The notes: generated by a model from the sequence alone, not told the origin. Positions 1 through 9,427 are shown, counted from the stretch's first letter. The stretch: DNA of 64,000 nt from Paracoccus benzoatiresistens (GCF_026913015.1 NZ_JAPTYD010000009.1:62001-126000); one strand, 5' to 3'. A program made the numbers and translations.

Positions 1-101
1 CGCGCCTGCGCCTTGCGGCGCTGCAGATTGGCGCGCAAGGCGGCGCGCAGCCGGTCCTCGCGTGTTTCCTGCTTCTTCTTGTCGTCCGGGCGATCGCTCA
101 T
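1..101 (-). CDS. Small basic hypothetical protein, N-terminal part
   Basis: The window edge cuts this gene. The visible N-terminus begins MSDRPDDKKKQETREDRLRAA and runs into an Arg/Lys/Ala-rich stretch predicted to be one charged helix. No catalytic motif is visible and I do not recognise a family beyond the short charged proteins common in Rhodobacterales. The start at 101 is the only ATG in frame and points away from tRNA-Thr. Function unknown. Confidence 0.6.
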   Translation of the reverse strand, partial: MSDRPDDKKKQETREDRLRAALRANLQRRKAQA

Positions 102-235
102 GCGCACCTGTTAGCGTCGGCAGCAGCAACAGTCCAGCAAAGCCCGCGCAAAGGCCGGGTCCGAGGCACCCCGTGATTTTTCTGCCGATCCCCCTTGCGC
201 GAGCCATCCGCTTTGTCTAAACGCCCCCTCACGGC

Positions 236-310
236 GCTGCGGTAGCTCAGTGGTAGAGCACACCCTTGGTAAGGGTGAGGTCGAGAGTTCAATCCTCTCT
301 CGCAGCACCA
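236..310 (+). tRNA. tRNA-Thr (anticodon GGT)
   Basis: A complete cloverleaf can be drawn. The acceptor stem GCTGCGG pairs with TCGCAGC (one G-U pair), followed by discriminator A and an encoded CCA. The anticodon stem CACCC/GGGTG encloses the loop TTGGTAA, so the anticodon is GGT and reads ACC/ACT threonine codons. The T arm carries GTTCAAT. No intron is seen. prfC begins 75 bases downstream on the same strand. Confidence 0.97.
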
Positions 311-384
311 TCCTCCACCGTTCCGAAATGCGACATGCCTTGTGGCAATTGCGTATTTCCGATCCGCAGGCTACAGGCCGCCCC

Positions 385-1980
385 ATGACAAATCGCCCCG
401 ATCTTCCGCCCGAAATCGCCCGCCGCCGGACATTCGCGATCATCTCGCATCCCGACGCGGGCAAGACCACGCTGACCGAAAAGTTCCTGCTCTACGGCGG
501 CGCGATCCAGATGGCGGGGCAGGTGCGCGCCAAGGGCGAGGCGCGGCGGACGCGGTCGGACTTCATGAAGATGGAGCAGGAGCGGGGGATTTCGGTCAGC
601 GCATCCGCGATGTCCTTCGACTTCGACGGCTATCGCTTCAACCTGGTCGATACCCCGGGCCACAGCGACTTTTCCGAGGATACCTATCGCACGCTGACCG
701 CCGTGGACGCGGCGATCATGGTGATCGACGGGGCGAAGGGGGTCGAATCGCAGACCCGCAAACTGTTCGAGGTCTGCCGTCTGCGCGACCTGCCGATCCT
801 GACCTTCTGCAACAAGATGGACCGCGAATCCCGCGACACCTTCGAGATCATCGACGAGATCCAGGAAAACCTGGCGATCGACGTGGCACCCGCGTCCTGG
901 CCCATCGGGGTCGGCCGCGACTTCATCGGCTGCTACGACATGCTGCACGACCGGCTGGAGCTGATGGACCGCGCCGACCGCAACAAGGTCGCGGAATCGG
1001 TCAAGATGGAGGGGCTGGACGATCCCCGTCTGGCCGACCACGTCCCCGCCGACCTGCTGTCCAAGCTGCGCGAGGAAGTTGAGATGGCGCGCGAACTGCT
1101 GCCCGCCTTCGACCGCAAGTCTTTCCTGGAAGGACACATGACGCCGATCTGGTTCGGCAGCGCGATCAACAGCTTCGGCGTGCGGGAACTGATGAAGGGG
1201 ATCAGCGCCTATGGCCCCGCGCCGCAGCCGCAGAACAGCGCGGAGCGCGAGATCGCGCCCGAAGAAAAGCCCGTGACCGGCTTTGTTTTCAAGGTGCAGG
1301 CCAACATGGATCCGAAGCACCGCGACCGCGTGGCCTTCGTGCGCCTGGCGTCAGGCCATTTCGAACGCGGCATGAAGCTGACCCATGTGCGGTCGAAAAA
1401 GCCGATGGCGGTGACGAACCCTGTGCTGTTCCTGGCTGCCGACAGGGAACTCGCGGACGAGGCCTGGGCGGGCGACATCATCGGCATCCCGAACCACGGC
1501 CAGCTTCGCATCGGCGATGCCCTGACCGAGGGCGAGGCGCTGCGCTTCACCGGCATCCCGTCCTTCGCGCCGGAACTGCTGCAATCGGTGCGTGCGACGG
1601 ATCCGATGAAGGCCAAGCATCTGGAAAAGGCGCTGATGCAATTCGCCGAGGAAGGCGCGGCCAAGGTCTTCAAGCCGATGATTGGGTCGGGCTTCATCGT
1701 CGGCGTCGTCGGTGCCCTGCAGTTCGAGGTCCTGGCAAGCCGCATCGAGATCGAATACGGCATTCCGGTCCGCTTCGAGAGCTCTCAGTTCACCAGTGCC
1801 CGCTGGGTGGCAGGGCCCAGGGACAAGGTCGAGGCCTTCGTCAACATCAACAAGGGCCATATCGCCCAGGACCACGACGGCGACATGGTCTATCTGACGC
1901 GGCTGCAATGGGACATCGATCGCGTGCAGCGCGATCATCCCGATCTGCGGCTGACCGCCACGAAGGAAATGATGGTGTAG
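385..1980 (+). CDS. prfC: Peptide chain release factor 3
   Basis: RF3 is a translational GTPase that removes RF1/RF2 from the ribosome after peptide release. The 531-residue length is normal for the family. GTPase motifs are visible: G1 SHPDAGKT at residues 21-28, the RGIS switch I motif near 67-70, G3 DTPGH at 89-93 and G4 NKMD at 143-146. The RF3-specific C-terminal region follows. The frame stays open upstream through the tRNA gene, but the ATG at 385 (MTNRPDLPPE) matches the conserved RF3 N-terminus, so the longer start is rejected. It is convergent with sspB, with a shared terminator between them. Confidence 0.97.
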   Translation: MTNRPDLPPEIARRRTFAIISHPDAGKTTLTEKFLLYGGAIQMAGQVRAKGEARRTRSDFMKMEQERGISVSASAMSFDFDGYRFNLVDTPGHSDFSEDTYRTLTAVDAAIMVIDGAKGVESQTRKLFEVCRLRDLPILTFCNKMDRESRDTFEIIDEIQENLAIDVAPASWPIGVGRDFIGCYDMLHDRLELMDRADRNKVAESVKMEGLDDPRLADHVPADLLSKLREEVEMARELLPAFDRKSFLEGHMTPIWFGSAINSFGVRELMKGISAYGPAPQPQNSAEREIAPEEKPVTGFVFKVQANMDPKHRDRVAFVRLASGHFERGMKLTHVRSKKPMAVTNPVLFLAADRELADEAWAGDIIGIPNHGQLRIGDALTEGEALRFTGIPSFAPELLQSVRATDPMKAKHLEKALMQFAEEGAAKVFKPMIGSGFIVGVVGALQFEVLASRIEIEYGIPVRFESSQFTSARWVAGPRDKVEAFVNINKGHIAQDHDGDMVYLTRLQWDIDRVQRDHPDLRLTATKEMMV

Positions 1981-1984
1981 GTCG

Positions 1985-2008
1985 GGGGCGCTTCGGCGCC
2001 CCTTGCCG
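1985..2008. terminator. Bidirectional stem-loop between prfC and sspB
   Basis: GGGGCGC and GCGCCCC form a perfect 7-bp stem around a TTCG tetraloop at 1985-2002, followed by TTGCCGTT. It lies in the 28-base gap between two convergent genes and can terminate both. Confidence 0.75.
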
Positions 2009-2479
2009 TTACTTGCGCCAGCGATCCAGCTGCACAACCTCGCCACCGCCGCTCGGGGGGCCGTCGGGGCTGTCGTCGCCGTCCTCGCCCTCGGCGTCTT
2101 CGTCCTCCTCGTCTTCCGTGGCTTCCTGTGTCTCGAAGCGCAGGCCGAATTCCACGGACGGATCGACAAAGGTGCGCAGCGCGTCAAAGGGAATGCGCAG
2201 CGGTTCGGGCGAGTTGCCGAAGTTCAGGGTGACGGTGAATCCCTCGTCGTCCACGGTCAGGTTGTCGAACCAGTGCTGGATGACGATGGTCATCTCTTCG
2301 GGGTAACGCTCGCGCAGCCAGTCGGCCATCTCGACCCCCTCGTCGCGCGTGTCGAAGGTGATGAAGAAGTGGTGGTCGCCCGGCAGGCCATGTTCCGCGA
2401 CGCGTTCCAGCACGTCCGCGATCAGCCCCTGCATCGCGCGATGCATCATTCCGCCGTAGTCAATTCCCGATCGCGCCAT
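2009..2479 (-). CDS. sspB: SspB family ClpXP adaptor
   Basis: SspB binds the ssrA tag and hands tagged proteins to the ClpXP protease. The 156-residue protein begins MARSGIDYGGMMHRAMQGL. An N-terminal SspB fold covers roughly residues 1-110, with the family segment FFITFDTRDEGV and a strand-rich core. A low-complexity acidic tail of Glu/Asp at about 113-140 leads to a short conserved C-terminal peptide VVQLDRWRK, the position of the ClpX-binding motif in the family. The start at 2479 is preferred over one ten codons upstream because AAAGGGA sits just before it. Its upstream neighbour on the same strand is ssrA, the RNA that encodes the tag this protein reads. Confidence 0.93.
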   Translation of the reverse strand: MARSGIDYGGMMHRAMQGLIADVLERVAEHGLPGDHHFFITFDTRDEGVEMADWLRERYPEEMTIVIQHWFDNLTVDDEGFTVTLNFGNSPEPLRIPFDALRTFVDPSVEFGLRFETQEATEDEEDEDAEGEDGDDSPDGPPSGGGEVVQLDRWRK

Positions 2480-2619
2480 GCCGGTCCCTTTCGAATTCCG
2501 GGCCAGCATAGGGATATGTCGGGTATTGAAAAGGGGGGCGGGTTACGCTTGGGCAAGAAACCCGCAACGCCATGACGCACAGTCAAGAGGGTGCTTGGGC
2601 GGGTATGTCGGGCAGGAGA

Positions 2620-2950
2620 TTGGAAGTGCAGGATTCTGTTGCCAGGCTCCTGCGGGCCCCGCCTTACGCTGCTAGGCGGAAGGACTTAGTTTTCGGTTAC
2701 CCGAGCTGCTTACGCAGCCAGAGCGACCGGAGCACGGTTGTCGTTGGCAACTGTACATTTTGCACCGATAACGGTGGTAGCTCACCGAGACAAAGCAAAC
2801 ATCTTTAGACGTTCGTCGATCCTGTTTCGACCCCAAGGCCCCCCAACGAGGGTGATCTGGTGGAGTCGCCGGGTACCGCCCCCGGGTCCGATCCGCTTAT
2901 TCCATGCGCGTTTATGTCCATAGTCCGGGTTGCCCCGGACAGGATGGAAT
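2620..2950 (-). ncRNA. ssrA: Transfer-messenger RNA, circularly permuted (two-piece)
   Basis: tmRNA rescues stalled ribosomes and adds a degradation tag. Here the acceptor piece comes first in the transcript and ends with CGACTCCACCA at 2868-2858. A spacer of about 23 bases follows, then the coding piece starts GGGGTCGAAACAGGATCGAC at 2834. GGGGTCG and CGACTCC pair into a seven-base acceptor stem, and CCGGG/CCCGG around GGCGGTA forms the T arm. This order, 3' half before 5' half, is the permuted arrangement of alphaproteobacteria, in which the spacer is removed to give two RNAs. The outer ends (about 2950 and 2620) are estimates; the CCA end and the start of the coding piece are well defined. 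Confidence 0.93.
2710..2748 (-). other. tmRNA tag reading frame (ANDNRAPVALAA)
   Basis: Thirteen codons inside the coding piece of ssrA translate to ANDNRAPVALAA followed by TAA. The ALAA end is the ClpX-recognised C-terminus and the AND(N) start matches alphaproteobacterial tags. Confidence 0.95.
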
Positions 2951-2981
2951 ATAGGCGTGGGATTTGCCGCCTGCAAGACCG

Positions 2982-4382
2982 TCAGGCGAGCTTGCCCCAG
3001 GGTCCGTGCGGTTCGTCCAGCCCGTCGATGCGCTGGAAGCCGTGCGCTCCGAAGAAATCGCGCTGCGCCTGGATCAGGTTCGCGGTGCCGCGAGCCGTGC
3101 GCATCAGGTCGAACCACATCAGACCGGACGCCAGCGCAGGCAGCGCGTGCCCTGCCTCTGCGCCTTGCGACACTACCTGCCGCAGACAAGGGATGGCAGA
3201 TTCGATGAGGCCGGCAAAGAAGGGGGCCATGATCAGGTTGCGGCTCGGATCCTGGGCCAGGGCGGCGGCCATGTCGTTCAGCATGGCGGACCGGATGATA
3301 CAGCCCGCGCGCCAGACCCGGGCGATCCCGGGCAGGTCCAGCGTCCAGCCGAATCGATCGGACGCGGCCGAGATCATCGCGAAGCCCTGCGCATAGCAGA
3401 GGATCTTTCCCGCGATCAGCGCCTGTTCCAGCACCTCGGGCGACAGCGGGCAGGCCTGTGGCGCCGCGCCGAACCGCGCCTGACCGGCAAGGCGTTCGTC
3501 CAGCCGGGCCGAGACGTTGCGCGCCATCACCGCGGCTTCGATGACCGGGATCGGTGCGGACAGGTGCTGCGCCTCGATGGCGGTCCAGCGGCCCGTGCCC
3601 TTCTGGCCGGCGCGGTCCAGGATCACATCCACCAGCGGCTTGCCGGTATGGGGATCGGTGGCGGCGGTGACCTTGGCCGAAATCTCGATCAGGTAGGATT
3701 GCAGCACGCCCGTGTTCCAGCGCGCGAAGATGTCCGAGATCGCCGCGGCGTTCCGGCCCATGCCATCGCGCAGCAGGCCGTAGATCTCTGCGATCATCTG
3801 CATGTCGGCATATTCTATGCCGTTATGGACCATCTTCACGAAATGCCCCGCGCCCGCATCGCCCATCCGGGCGGCGCAGGGGGTGCCATCCTCGGCCCGC
3901 GCGGCAATGGCGGTCATCACATCGGCCACGCGCGCCCAGTCGGCGGCATCGCCCCCGCCCATGATGGCGGGGCCGTGGCGCGCGCCTTCCTCGCCGCCCG
4001 AGACGCCCATGCCCAGGAAGCGGAAGGGCAGCCCTGCGGCATTGCGGCGGTTGGTGTCGTGGAAATCGGCGTTGCCCGCATCGATCACCAGGTCATCGGC
4101 ATCCAGCAGGGGCGCAAGCGCCGCAAGTTGGTCGTCCACCGGCTTGCCTGCAGGCACCATCAGGATGATCGCGCGCGGCGGGGCAATGGCCGCGACCAGG
4201 TCGGCCAGCGACTCGGTGGGGACGATTGCGGGGGCCAGATCACCGGCACCCGCCGCGAAGGCCCGCGTCACCTCGGTCGTGCGGTTCCAGACCGCGATGG
4301 GAAACCCCTTCTCGGCGATGTTCAGCGCCAGCGCCGCCCCCATCGTCCCCAAGCCGATCAGCCCGATCCGAGCCTGTGCCAT
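2982..4382 (-). CDS. gnd: 6-phosphogluconate dehydrogenase, decarboxylating (NADP+)
   Basis: This enzyme oxidises 6-phosphogluconate to ribulose 5-phosphate, CO2 and NADPH in the pentose phosphate pathway. The 466-residue length is typical. A Rossmann motif GLGTMG lies at residues 10-15. The substrate signature VSGGEEGARHGPAIM lies near 125-140, and the catalytic Lys/Asn segment GHFVKMVHNGIEY near 180. A helical C-terminal domain follows. The start at 4382 is chosen because GGAAGGA precedes it at good spacing; an ATG eight codons upstream has no ribosome site. Two-piece ssrA lies directly downstream. Confidence 0.96.
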   Translation of the reverse strand: MAQARIGLIGLGTMGAALALNIAEKGFPIAVWNRTTEVTRAFAAGAGDLAPAIVPTESLADLVAAIAPPRAIILMVPAGKPVDDQLAALAPLLDADDLVIDAGNADFHDTNRRNAAGLPFRFLGMGVSGGEEGARHGPAIMGGGDAADWARVADVMTAIAARAEDGTPCAARMGDAGAGHFVKMVHNGIEYADMQMIAEIYGLLRDGMGRNAAAISDIFARWNTGVLQSYLIEISAKVTAATDPHTGKPLVDVILDRAGQKGTGRWTAIEAQHLSAPIPVIEAAVMARNVSARLDERLAGQARFGAAPQACPLSPEVLEQALIAGKILCYAQGFAMISAASDRFGWTLDLPGIARVWRAGCIIRSAMLNDMAAALAQDPSRNLIMAPFFAGLIESAIPCLRQVVSQGAEAGHALPALASGLMWFDLMRTARGTANLIQAQRDFFGAHGFQRIDGLDEPHGPWGKLA

Positions 4383-4452
4383 GATGCAATCCTTCCGCAA
4401 GTCCATGATTGCGGGCTGTTTACGCTAACGGAAAGGGGTTGTCACGGCACCG

Positions 4453-4899
4453 TCATGCGGGCCTGCCCTGCACGCGGATCAGCGTCTGCAACCCTGTCGC
4501 GACATGGGTGCGCTTGCCGGGGGCGACGCCCCAGACATCAAGCTGGCAGATGGTCAGCGTGCGGCCCGGCTTGACGACGCGGCCCTGGGATTCCAGCCAG
4601 TCGCCCTGCGCGGGGTTGATCAGGTTCAGCTTGAATTCGACCGTCAGGACCGAACTGTCCTCGGGAAACAGCGTGAACCCCGCATAGCCGCCCGCCGAAT
4701 CCGCGATGGATGCCGTGCCGCCGGCGTGAAAATAGCCGTGCTGCTGCGTCAGTTCCGGCCGGAAGGGCAGGCGGATCGTCACCATCCCCGCCTTCACATC
4801 CGCCAGTTCCGCGCCCAGCAGGCTCATCAGCCCCTGGCGGGCAAAGCTGTCGCGGACGCGGTCTGCGACGGCAGGGGGCAGGTCGCTGCCAATCTCCAT
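4453..4899 (-). CDS. PaaI-type hotdog thioesterase
   Basis: A 148-residue single hotdog domain of the PaaI/YbgC-like acyl-CoA thioesterase group. The family segment QQHGYFHAGGTASIADSAGGYAG lies around residues 50-72, where the HG pair and the following Asp region line the active site. Hydrolysis of an acyl- or aryl-CoA is expected; the substrate cannot be read from sequence. Two ATGs are adjacent; the second (4899) sits at normal distance from GGAGGA and is preferred. It lies 16 bases downstream of pdxY on the same strand, so co-transcription is likely. Confidence 0.85.
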   Translation of the reverse strand: MEIGSDLPPAVADRVRDSFARQGLMSLLGAELADVKAGMVTIRLPFRPELTQQHGYFHAGGTASIADSAGGYAGFTLFPEDSSVLTVEFKLNLINPAQGDWLESQGRVVKPGRTLTICQLDVWGVAPGKRTHVATGLQTLIRVQGRPA

Positions 4900-4915
4900 C
4901 ATCTCCTCCAGTGGG

Positions 4916-5752
4916 TTACAGGGCCAGCAGGGCGGCGCGAAAGCCGGGTTCGGACAGAACCACTTCGTTCGCGCCGATCCGGTCCGCATGGGCCAGCGCC
5001 GCCGAGGTCAGGTCCTGCGCCATCTCGACCGCCTGGGGCAGGCTGCGGCCCTTGCCAAGGCTGGCCACGATCAGCCCCGAGAACAGATCGCCGGTGCCGG
5101 GCATGGCCACGGGCAGGCGGCGCGTCGGGTGGCGACTGGCCCCCCCGGGTCCCAGGATCACGCTTTCCAGATGGTCGGCGGGGCTGTCGTCCAGCACGCA
5201 GCCGGTGGCGACCAGGGTGGCGCCCGGCGCCATGCGCAGATCGGCAGCGGCGGCTTGCAGGTCGGTCATGCCTGTGATCACGCGGCCGGTCAGATGGCCC
5301 AGTTCAAAGGAGTTGGGCGTCGCCAGGTCTGCCAGAGGAAGCAGCCGGTCGCGCATGATCCCGGCCAGTTCGGCGGGCACATAAAGGCCCGGCCCGTGAT
5401 CGCCCATCACCGGATCGCACAGATAGCGCAGGCCCGGATTGGCCGCCTTGCAGCGCGCGACAAATTCCGCGACCAGCCGCCCGACCTCGACCGAGCCGAT
5501 ATAGCCGGTCATCAGCCAGGTCGCGCGCTGCGGCAGGCCGCGTTCGTCAGCGCCCAGCAGCAGGTCGGCGAACAGGGCCGGCGGCAGGGGCGCCCCGCGC
5601 AGGGTGGGATAGTCGGGCGTATTCGAGAAGATCACCGTGGGAATGGCCGCGACCTCCAGCCCGGCGGCCTGCATGGGAAAGACGGCGGCGGAATTGCCGA
5701 CATGGCCGTGGACGACCTGGCTTTGGATGGAAATCACCAGAGGGGGCTTCAT
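4916..5752 (-). CDS. pdxY: Pyridoxal kinase
   Basis: A PfkB/ribokinase-superfamily kinase that phosphorylates pyridoxal to pyridoxal 5'-phosphate in vitamin B6 salvage. The 278-residue length fits PdxY. Visible landmarks are the N-terminal SIQSQVVHGHVGNSAAVFP segment, DPVMGD at residues 113-118, and the anion-hole/catalytic motif GTGD at 219-222 with Asp222 as the base. The ATG overlaps the stop of the upstream MOSC gene by four bases (ATGA), so translation is coupled. PdxY and PdxK are close relatives; the N-terminal segment favours PdxY. Confidence 0.92.
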   Translation of the reverse strand: MKPPLVISIQSQVVHGHVGNSAAVFPMQAAGLEVAAIPTVIFSNTPDYPTLRGAPLPPALFADLLLGADERGLPQRATWLMTGYIGSVEVGRLVAEFVARCKAANPGLRYLCDPVMGDHGPGLYVPAELAGIMRDRLLPLADLATPNSFELGHLTGRVITGMTDLQAAAADLRMAPGATLVATGCVLDDSPADHLESVILGPGGASRHPTRRLPVAMPGTGDLFSGLIVASLGKGRSLPQAVEMAQDLTSAALAHADRIGANEVVLSEPGFRAALLAL

Positions 5753-6426
5753 GCCGTGCCCTCCAGCCGGGGACGCCAGTCCTCGACCCGGCCACTGTCG
5801 AGGCGTCTTTGCGCATGACGCCGCCAGCCTTCGGCCAGCACGTCAAGGGCGGCGATGGCCTCCAGCTCGGCTCGGTTCAGGCGGTCCACATACATGGCGC
5901 GCCACAGCCGCCCCAGCGTCCAGTCGGGCGCCAACCGGTCAATCAACTGCAACTCGTCCCCTGGCGAGACGGTGCCGGGCTGCAGAACGCGGTAATACCA
6001 CCCCGTCCGGCCCGTGTCCTGCACCCGTCGCGCCATGTCCGGCACGCCGAAGCGATGGTTCAGCTTCCAGCAGGGCTGGCGTCCTTGCGAGACCTGGACC
6101 AGCGCGCCGCCCACACGGAAGATGTCGCCCACGGCGACGCTCGCTTCGGTCGGGCCGAGGGTCGAGATGTTCTCGCCAAACGCGCCCGGCGCGTCCAGCA
6201 GCGGCAGGGCACCAAGATCGGCACGCCACGCAGCGTAGTGGTCGAAGGGATAATGGTGGACCGCTTTTTCCGGCCCCCCGTGGACGCGCCGGTCAGCCTG
6301 CGCATCGTGCTCGAAACCCTCGGCCCCAAGCGACTGGGGACCCGCGACGGGTGCCTTGGCAATGGCGCTTTTGGATTGGGTCCCGGCAAGGGGGGCGACG
6401 GGTCCGGTCAGCAGGGTAATCGGCAT
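5749..6426 (-). CDS. MOSC domain protein, YiiM-like
   Basis: MOSC proteins handle sulfur or molybdenum-cofactor chemistry; the YiiM group is linked to reduction of N-hydroxylated base analogues. The 225-residue protein has the MOSC core with VHGGPEKAVHHYP near 48-60, FGENIST at about 83-89 and the conserved cysteine in GRQPCWKLNHRFG (Cys119). A helical C-terminal segment after about residue 170 matches the 3-alpha extension of the YiiM type. It is the first gene of a three-gene minus-strand run with pdxY and the thioesterase. Confidence 0.88.
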   Translation of the reverse strand: MPITLLTGPVAPLAGTQSKSAIAKAPVAGPQSLGAEGFEHDAQADRRVHGGPEKAVHHYPFDHYAAWRADLGALPLLDAPGAFGENISTLGPTEASVAVGDIFRVGGALVQVSQGRQPCWKLNHRFGVPDMARRVQDTGRTGWYYRVLQPGTVSPGDELQLIDRLAPDWTLGRLWRAMYVDRLNRAELEAIAALDVLAEGWRRHAQRRLDSGRVEDWRPRLEGTA

Positions 6427-6561
6427 GGCATCCTGAGGCTAAACTTGGCACCGTTATCAACCGACTGGCCCGCGTCCGGCAATGACCCATTTGGCGCCTC
6501 TTGAATGGCCGGGGGGCGCAGGCTACGTTTGCCCTAACTTGATATCGGAGGGCGTGTTGAC

Positions 6562-7683
6562 ATGGCGCCCAAGCGTCCTGCGGGTGCGGACGCGTTCCCG
6601 AAAATTGCGGTAGAGCCGTCCGCCACCCGCCAACCCGAGGAGGGGGCGCTTTATGCTGCCCTCGACCTTGGCACTAATTCGTGCCGGATGCTGATTGCCC
6701 GACCGAAGGGCAGTCAGTTCCAGGTCATCGACAGCTTCTCCAAGCCGGTGCAGCTTGGCCAGGGGCTGGAAGCTTCGGGACGGCTGTCCCGCAGCTCGAT
6801 GGCGCGCACGGTTCACGCATTGCAGGTCTGCCGGCGCAAGCTGGAACAGCACCGCGTGCGCAACATGCGCCTGGTCGCGACCGAGGCCTGCCGCCGCGCG
6901 CGCAACGGGCGGGACCTGTTGCGAACGATCCGGCGCGAGACGGGGTTGCAGATCGAAACCATCAGCGCCGAGGAGGAAGCCCGGCTGGCGGTGATCTCCT
7001 GCGCGCCGCTGGTCAGCCACAAGACCGAGACGCTGATGGTCGTCGATATCGGCGGCGGATCGACCGAGCTTGTGTGGATCGACCTGGAGGATGTGGAGCC
7101 CAAGGAACGGCCCCGCGCGATCATGCGGTTGTCGGACGGCTTCGGCAATCCGCAGCCCGGCGGAGCCCGGGTGGTGGACTGGATCAGCGTGCCTCTGGGC
7201 GTGGCGACCCTGCGCGATCAGTTCGCGGACGTGGAGGACGACCAGGGCCGCTTTGCCCTGATGAGCTGGTATTTCGAGGAAATGCTGTCGGGCTTTACCC
7301 CCTATGCCGAAGGCGCGCCCGACGAGGGGTTCCAGATCATCGGCACCTCGGGGACGGTCACGACCGTCGCGGCCAGCTTCCTGGGCCTGCGCCGCTATGA
7401 CCGTACCAAGGTGGACGGGCTGGAGATGACCAGCACCCAGATCGACAGGGTGATTCATTCCTATCTGCAGCTTGGCCCGGACGGGCGCCGCGCCGACCCG
7501 CGCATCGGTCGGGAACGGCACGCGCTGATCATGTCGGGCGCCGCGATCCTGCAGACGCTGATGCGCATCTGGCCGACCAGCAAGCTGTCGGTCGCCGACC
7601 GTGGCCTGCGCGAGGGGTTGCTTTATGCCCAGATGGTGCGCGATGGGGTGCTGGCCTCGGAAGGACTGAACGGAGTGGCATGA
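6562..7683 (+). CDS. Ppx/GppA family phosphatase
   Basis: An exopolyphosphatase/guanosine pentaphosphate phosphatase-family protein of the actin-like ATPase superfamily. The 373-residue protein shows [11 protein letters not shown] near residue 34, the second phosphate loop [13 protein letters not shown] near 160-172, and [11 protein letters not shown] near 265. It is shorter than E. coli Ppx (about 500 residues) because it lacks the C-terminal HD-like domain, which is usual for alphaproteobacterial members. A GGAGG ribosome site precedes the ATG. Its stop overlaps the rlmE start (ATGA). Whether the substrate is polyphosphate or pppGpp cannot be decided here. Confidence 0.92.
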   Translation: MAPKRPAGADAFPKIAVEPSATRQPEEGALYAALDLGTNSCRMLIARPKGSQFQVIDSFSKPVQLGQGLEASGRLSRSSMARTVHALQVCRRKLEQHRVRNMRLVATEACRRARNGRDLLRTIRRETGLQIETISAEEEARLAVISCAPLVSHKTETLMVVDIGGGSTELVWIDLEDVEPKERPRAIMRLSDGFGNPQPGGARVVDWISVPLGVATLRDQFADVEDDQGRFALMSWYFEEMLSGFTPYAEGAPDEGFQIIGTSGTVTTVAASFLGLRRYDRTKVDGLEMTSTQIDRVIHSYLQLGPDGRRADPRIGRERHALIMSGAAILQTLMRIWPTSKLSVADRGLREGLLYAQMVRDGVLASEGLNGVA

Positions 7684-8432
7684 TGACGAAAGCGCCGGGA
7701 AGCCGCGCGGGCAAATCCAGCGGGCGCGGCCAACGCGACCTGCGCGTGCGGGTCAAGACCGCCAAGGGACGCAAGCTGTCCAGTAAGCTTTGGCTGGAGC
7801 GGCAGTTGAACGATCCCTATGTGGTCCGTGCCAAGCGCGAGGGCTATCGCGGACGCGCGGCCTACAAGATCCTGGAGTTGGACGACAAGTATCGCTTCCT
7901 GGTGCCTGGCGCGCGGGTGGTGGATCTGGGCTGCGCGCCTGGCGGCTGGTGCCAGGTGGCCGTGCGACGCGTGAATGCGCTTGGCGAGAAGGGCGGCAAG
8001 GCCGTCGGCAAGGTCCTGGGCGTCGATCTGCAGGAGGTCGATCCCATCGCGGGCGCAGAGATCCATCAGCTGGACTTCCTGTCCGAAGGCGCCGACGAGA
8101 AGGTGAAGGAATGGCTCGGCGGTCCTGCCGATGTGGTGATGTCAGACATGGCTGCCGCGTCCTCGGGGCACAAGGGCACCGACCACCTGCGCATTGTGGC
8201 TTTGGTCGAGGCTGCGGCGACTTTCGCCTTCGATGTCCTCGAACCTGGTGGAACTTTTGTAGCCAAGGTCTTGGCGGGCGGGGCGGAAACCGAGATGCAG
8301 GCAATGCTGAAGCGCAACTTCGACAAGGTTGCCAACGTCAAGCCGCCCGCCAGCCGCAGCGATTCGTCCGAGAAATTCGTGGTCGCAACCGGCTTTCGCG
8401 GCCGACAGCCGGATCCCGATCAGCAGGACTGA
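7680..8432 (+). CDS. rlmE: 23S rRNA (uridine2552-2'-O)-methyltransferase
   Basis: RlmE (FtsJ/RrmJ) methylates the ribose of U2552 in the 23S rRNA A-loop late in 50S assembly. In this 250-residue protein the SAM-binding motif [10 protein letters not shown] is at 81-90, and the catalytic K-D-K-E tetrad is complete at Lys63, Asp156, Lys196 and Glu231. A basic N-terminal extension of about 35 residues, rich in Lys/Arg, is typical of alphaproteobacteria. Two consecutive ATGs (7680, 7683) are possible; the first overlaps the Ppx stop. The last 13 bases overlap the end of the convergent AraC gene. Confidence 0.96.
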   Translation: MMTKAPGSRAGKSSGRGQRDLRVRVKTAKGRKLSSKLWLERQLNDPYVVRAKREGYRGRAAYKILELDDKYRFLVPGARVVDLGCAPGGWCQVAVRRVNALGEKGGKAVGKVLGVDLQEVDPIAGAEIHQLDFLSEGADEKVKEWLGGPADVVMSDMAAASSGHKGTDHLRIVALVEAAATFAFDVLEPGGTFVAKVLAGGAETEMQAMLKRNFDKVANVKPPASRSDSSEKFVVATGFRGRQPDPDQQD

Positions 8433-9427
8433 ACCCGAAACGCCTCGGGCGTGCGTCCGGTCGCAGAAACAAAGGCTCGGGTGAAATGGGCATGGCTGGA
8501 ATAGCCAAGCTCTGCCGCGATGCGCTGCGTGGGGCGGGCGGTTTCGCGCAGCATCCGCGCCGCGCATTCCAGCCGGAGGTCGTGGATCATTTCCACCGCG
8601 CGCTTGCCATGCGCGGCAAGGCAGGCGTGGTCCAGAAGCAGGGTGGTGCTGCCCAGTTCGGCGGCCAGTTCGGCCACCGAGCGGGCTTCGCCAAGCCTTT
8701 CCCTGGCAAGGGCCATGAAGCGCTCGATAAGCGGCCGGTCGGGCAGGCCGGGTGCCGGCGCGTCCTGCACGCGGGCCGGGGCCAGCTGGCGCAGGCGCAG
8801 CGACAGCAGGTTCATCAGGCAGGACAGCGTTCCCGCGCCACTGTCCGGAGTTTCGATCCCGATCTCGCGCAGCGTGGCCTCCAGTTGCGCGGCGTGGCTG
8901 CCGACCTGGGCGGCCAGGACGCGGTCGGGCAGGGGCGGCGCCGCCTGAAGGGCAAGCGGGGCCGAGAGCAGGAGGACATGGCCGCGCGTGCCTTCTGCCG
9001 CAGCCGCCGCGAAGGCCGTCCCAGCCGGGATATAGCGCAAGTCGCCCGCGCACAGGCGCAGGTGTTCGCGGGGAAAGTCCAGATGGACGTGCCCCTCGGT
9101 CACCCAGATCAGCACGTGATCCGGGCGGGTGCGCGGCTGCGGCGGTTTGGACTGGCTGCCCCAGACAAAGGCCTCCAGCGGCAGCAGTCGCAGGCCGTTC
9201 TGGCGGCCGATGGGGCGACCTCCTTGCCGCGCAGGGCGCATGGCGGCGGGCACGAGGCTTTCCTGGGCAGGCGCAGGCGAAACCGCAGGCGGGAAAGATG
9301 AAGGCGGGGGCGCGTCGAGGATCGAGGGCACGTTGATGTCGTCGGCCTGCAAGCGTCGCCCTGCCCGGATCAGGCTGGCCGAGAAAGGAAAACCGTCTTT
9401 CCACCACGAACGCTCGAATGCGGACAT
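8420..9427 (-). CDS. AraC family transcriptional regulator
   Basis: A 335-residue regulator with an N-terminal effector-binding cupin-like region (about 75-165, with [14 protein letters not shown] and a PAGTAF segment) and a C-terminal AraC double helix-turn-helix domain (about 235-330). The domain ends with the family signature [29 protein letters not shown]. Its target is unknown: neither neighbour is an obvious partner (rlmE convergent, miaA on the same strand downstream of an unrelated promoter region). It most resembles regulators annotated as helix-turn-helix domain-containing proteins of the AraC/XylS type. Confidence 0.88.
   Translation of the reverse strand: MSAFERSWWKDGFPFSASLIRAGRRLQADDINVPSILDAPPPSSFPPAVSPAPAQESLVPAAMRPARQGGRPIGRQNGLRLLPLEAFVWGSQSKPPQPRTRPDHVLIWVTEGHVHLDFPREHLRLCAGDLRYIPAGTAFAAAAAEGTRGHVLLLSAPLALQAAPPLPDRVLAAQVGSHAAQLEATLREIGIETPDSGAGTLSCLMNLLSLRLRQLAPARVQDAPAPGLPDRPLIERFMALARERLGEARSVAELAAELGSTTLLLDHACLAAHGKRAVEMIHDLRLECAARMLRETARPTQRIAAELGYSSHAHFTRAFVSATGRTPEAFRVQSC

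Noticed and set aside
2964-4574. A 536-codon plus-strand frame
   Set aside because: Antisense to gnd, which has complete family motifs.
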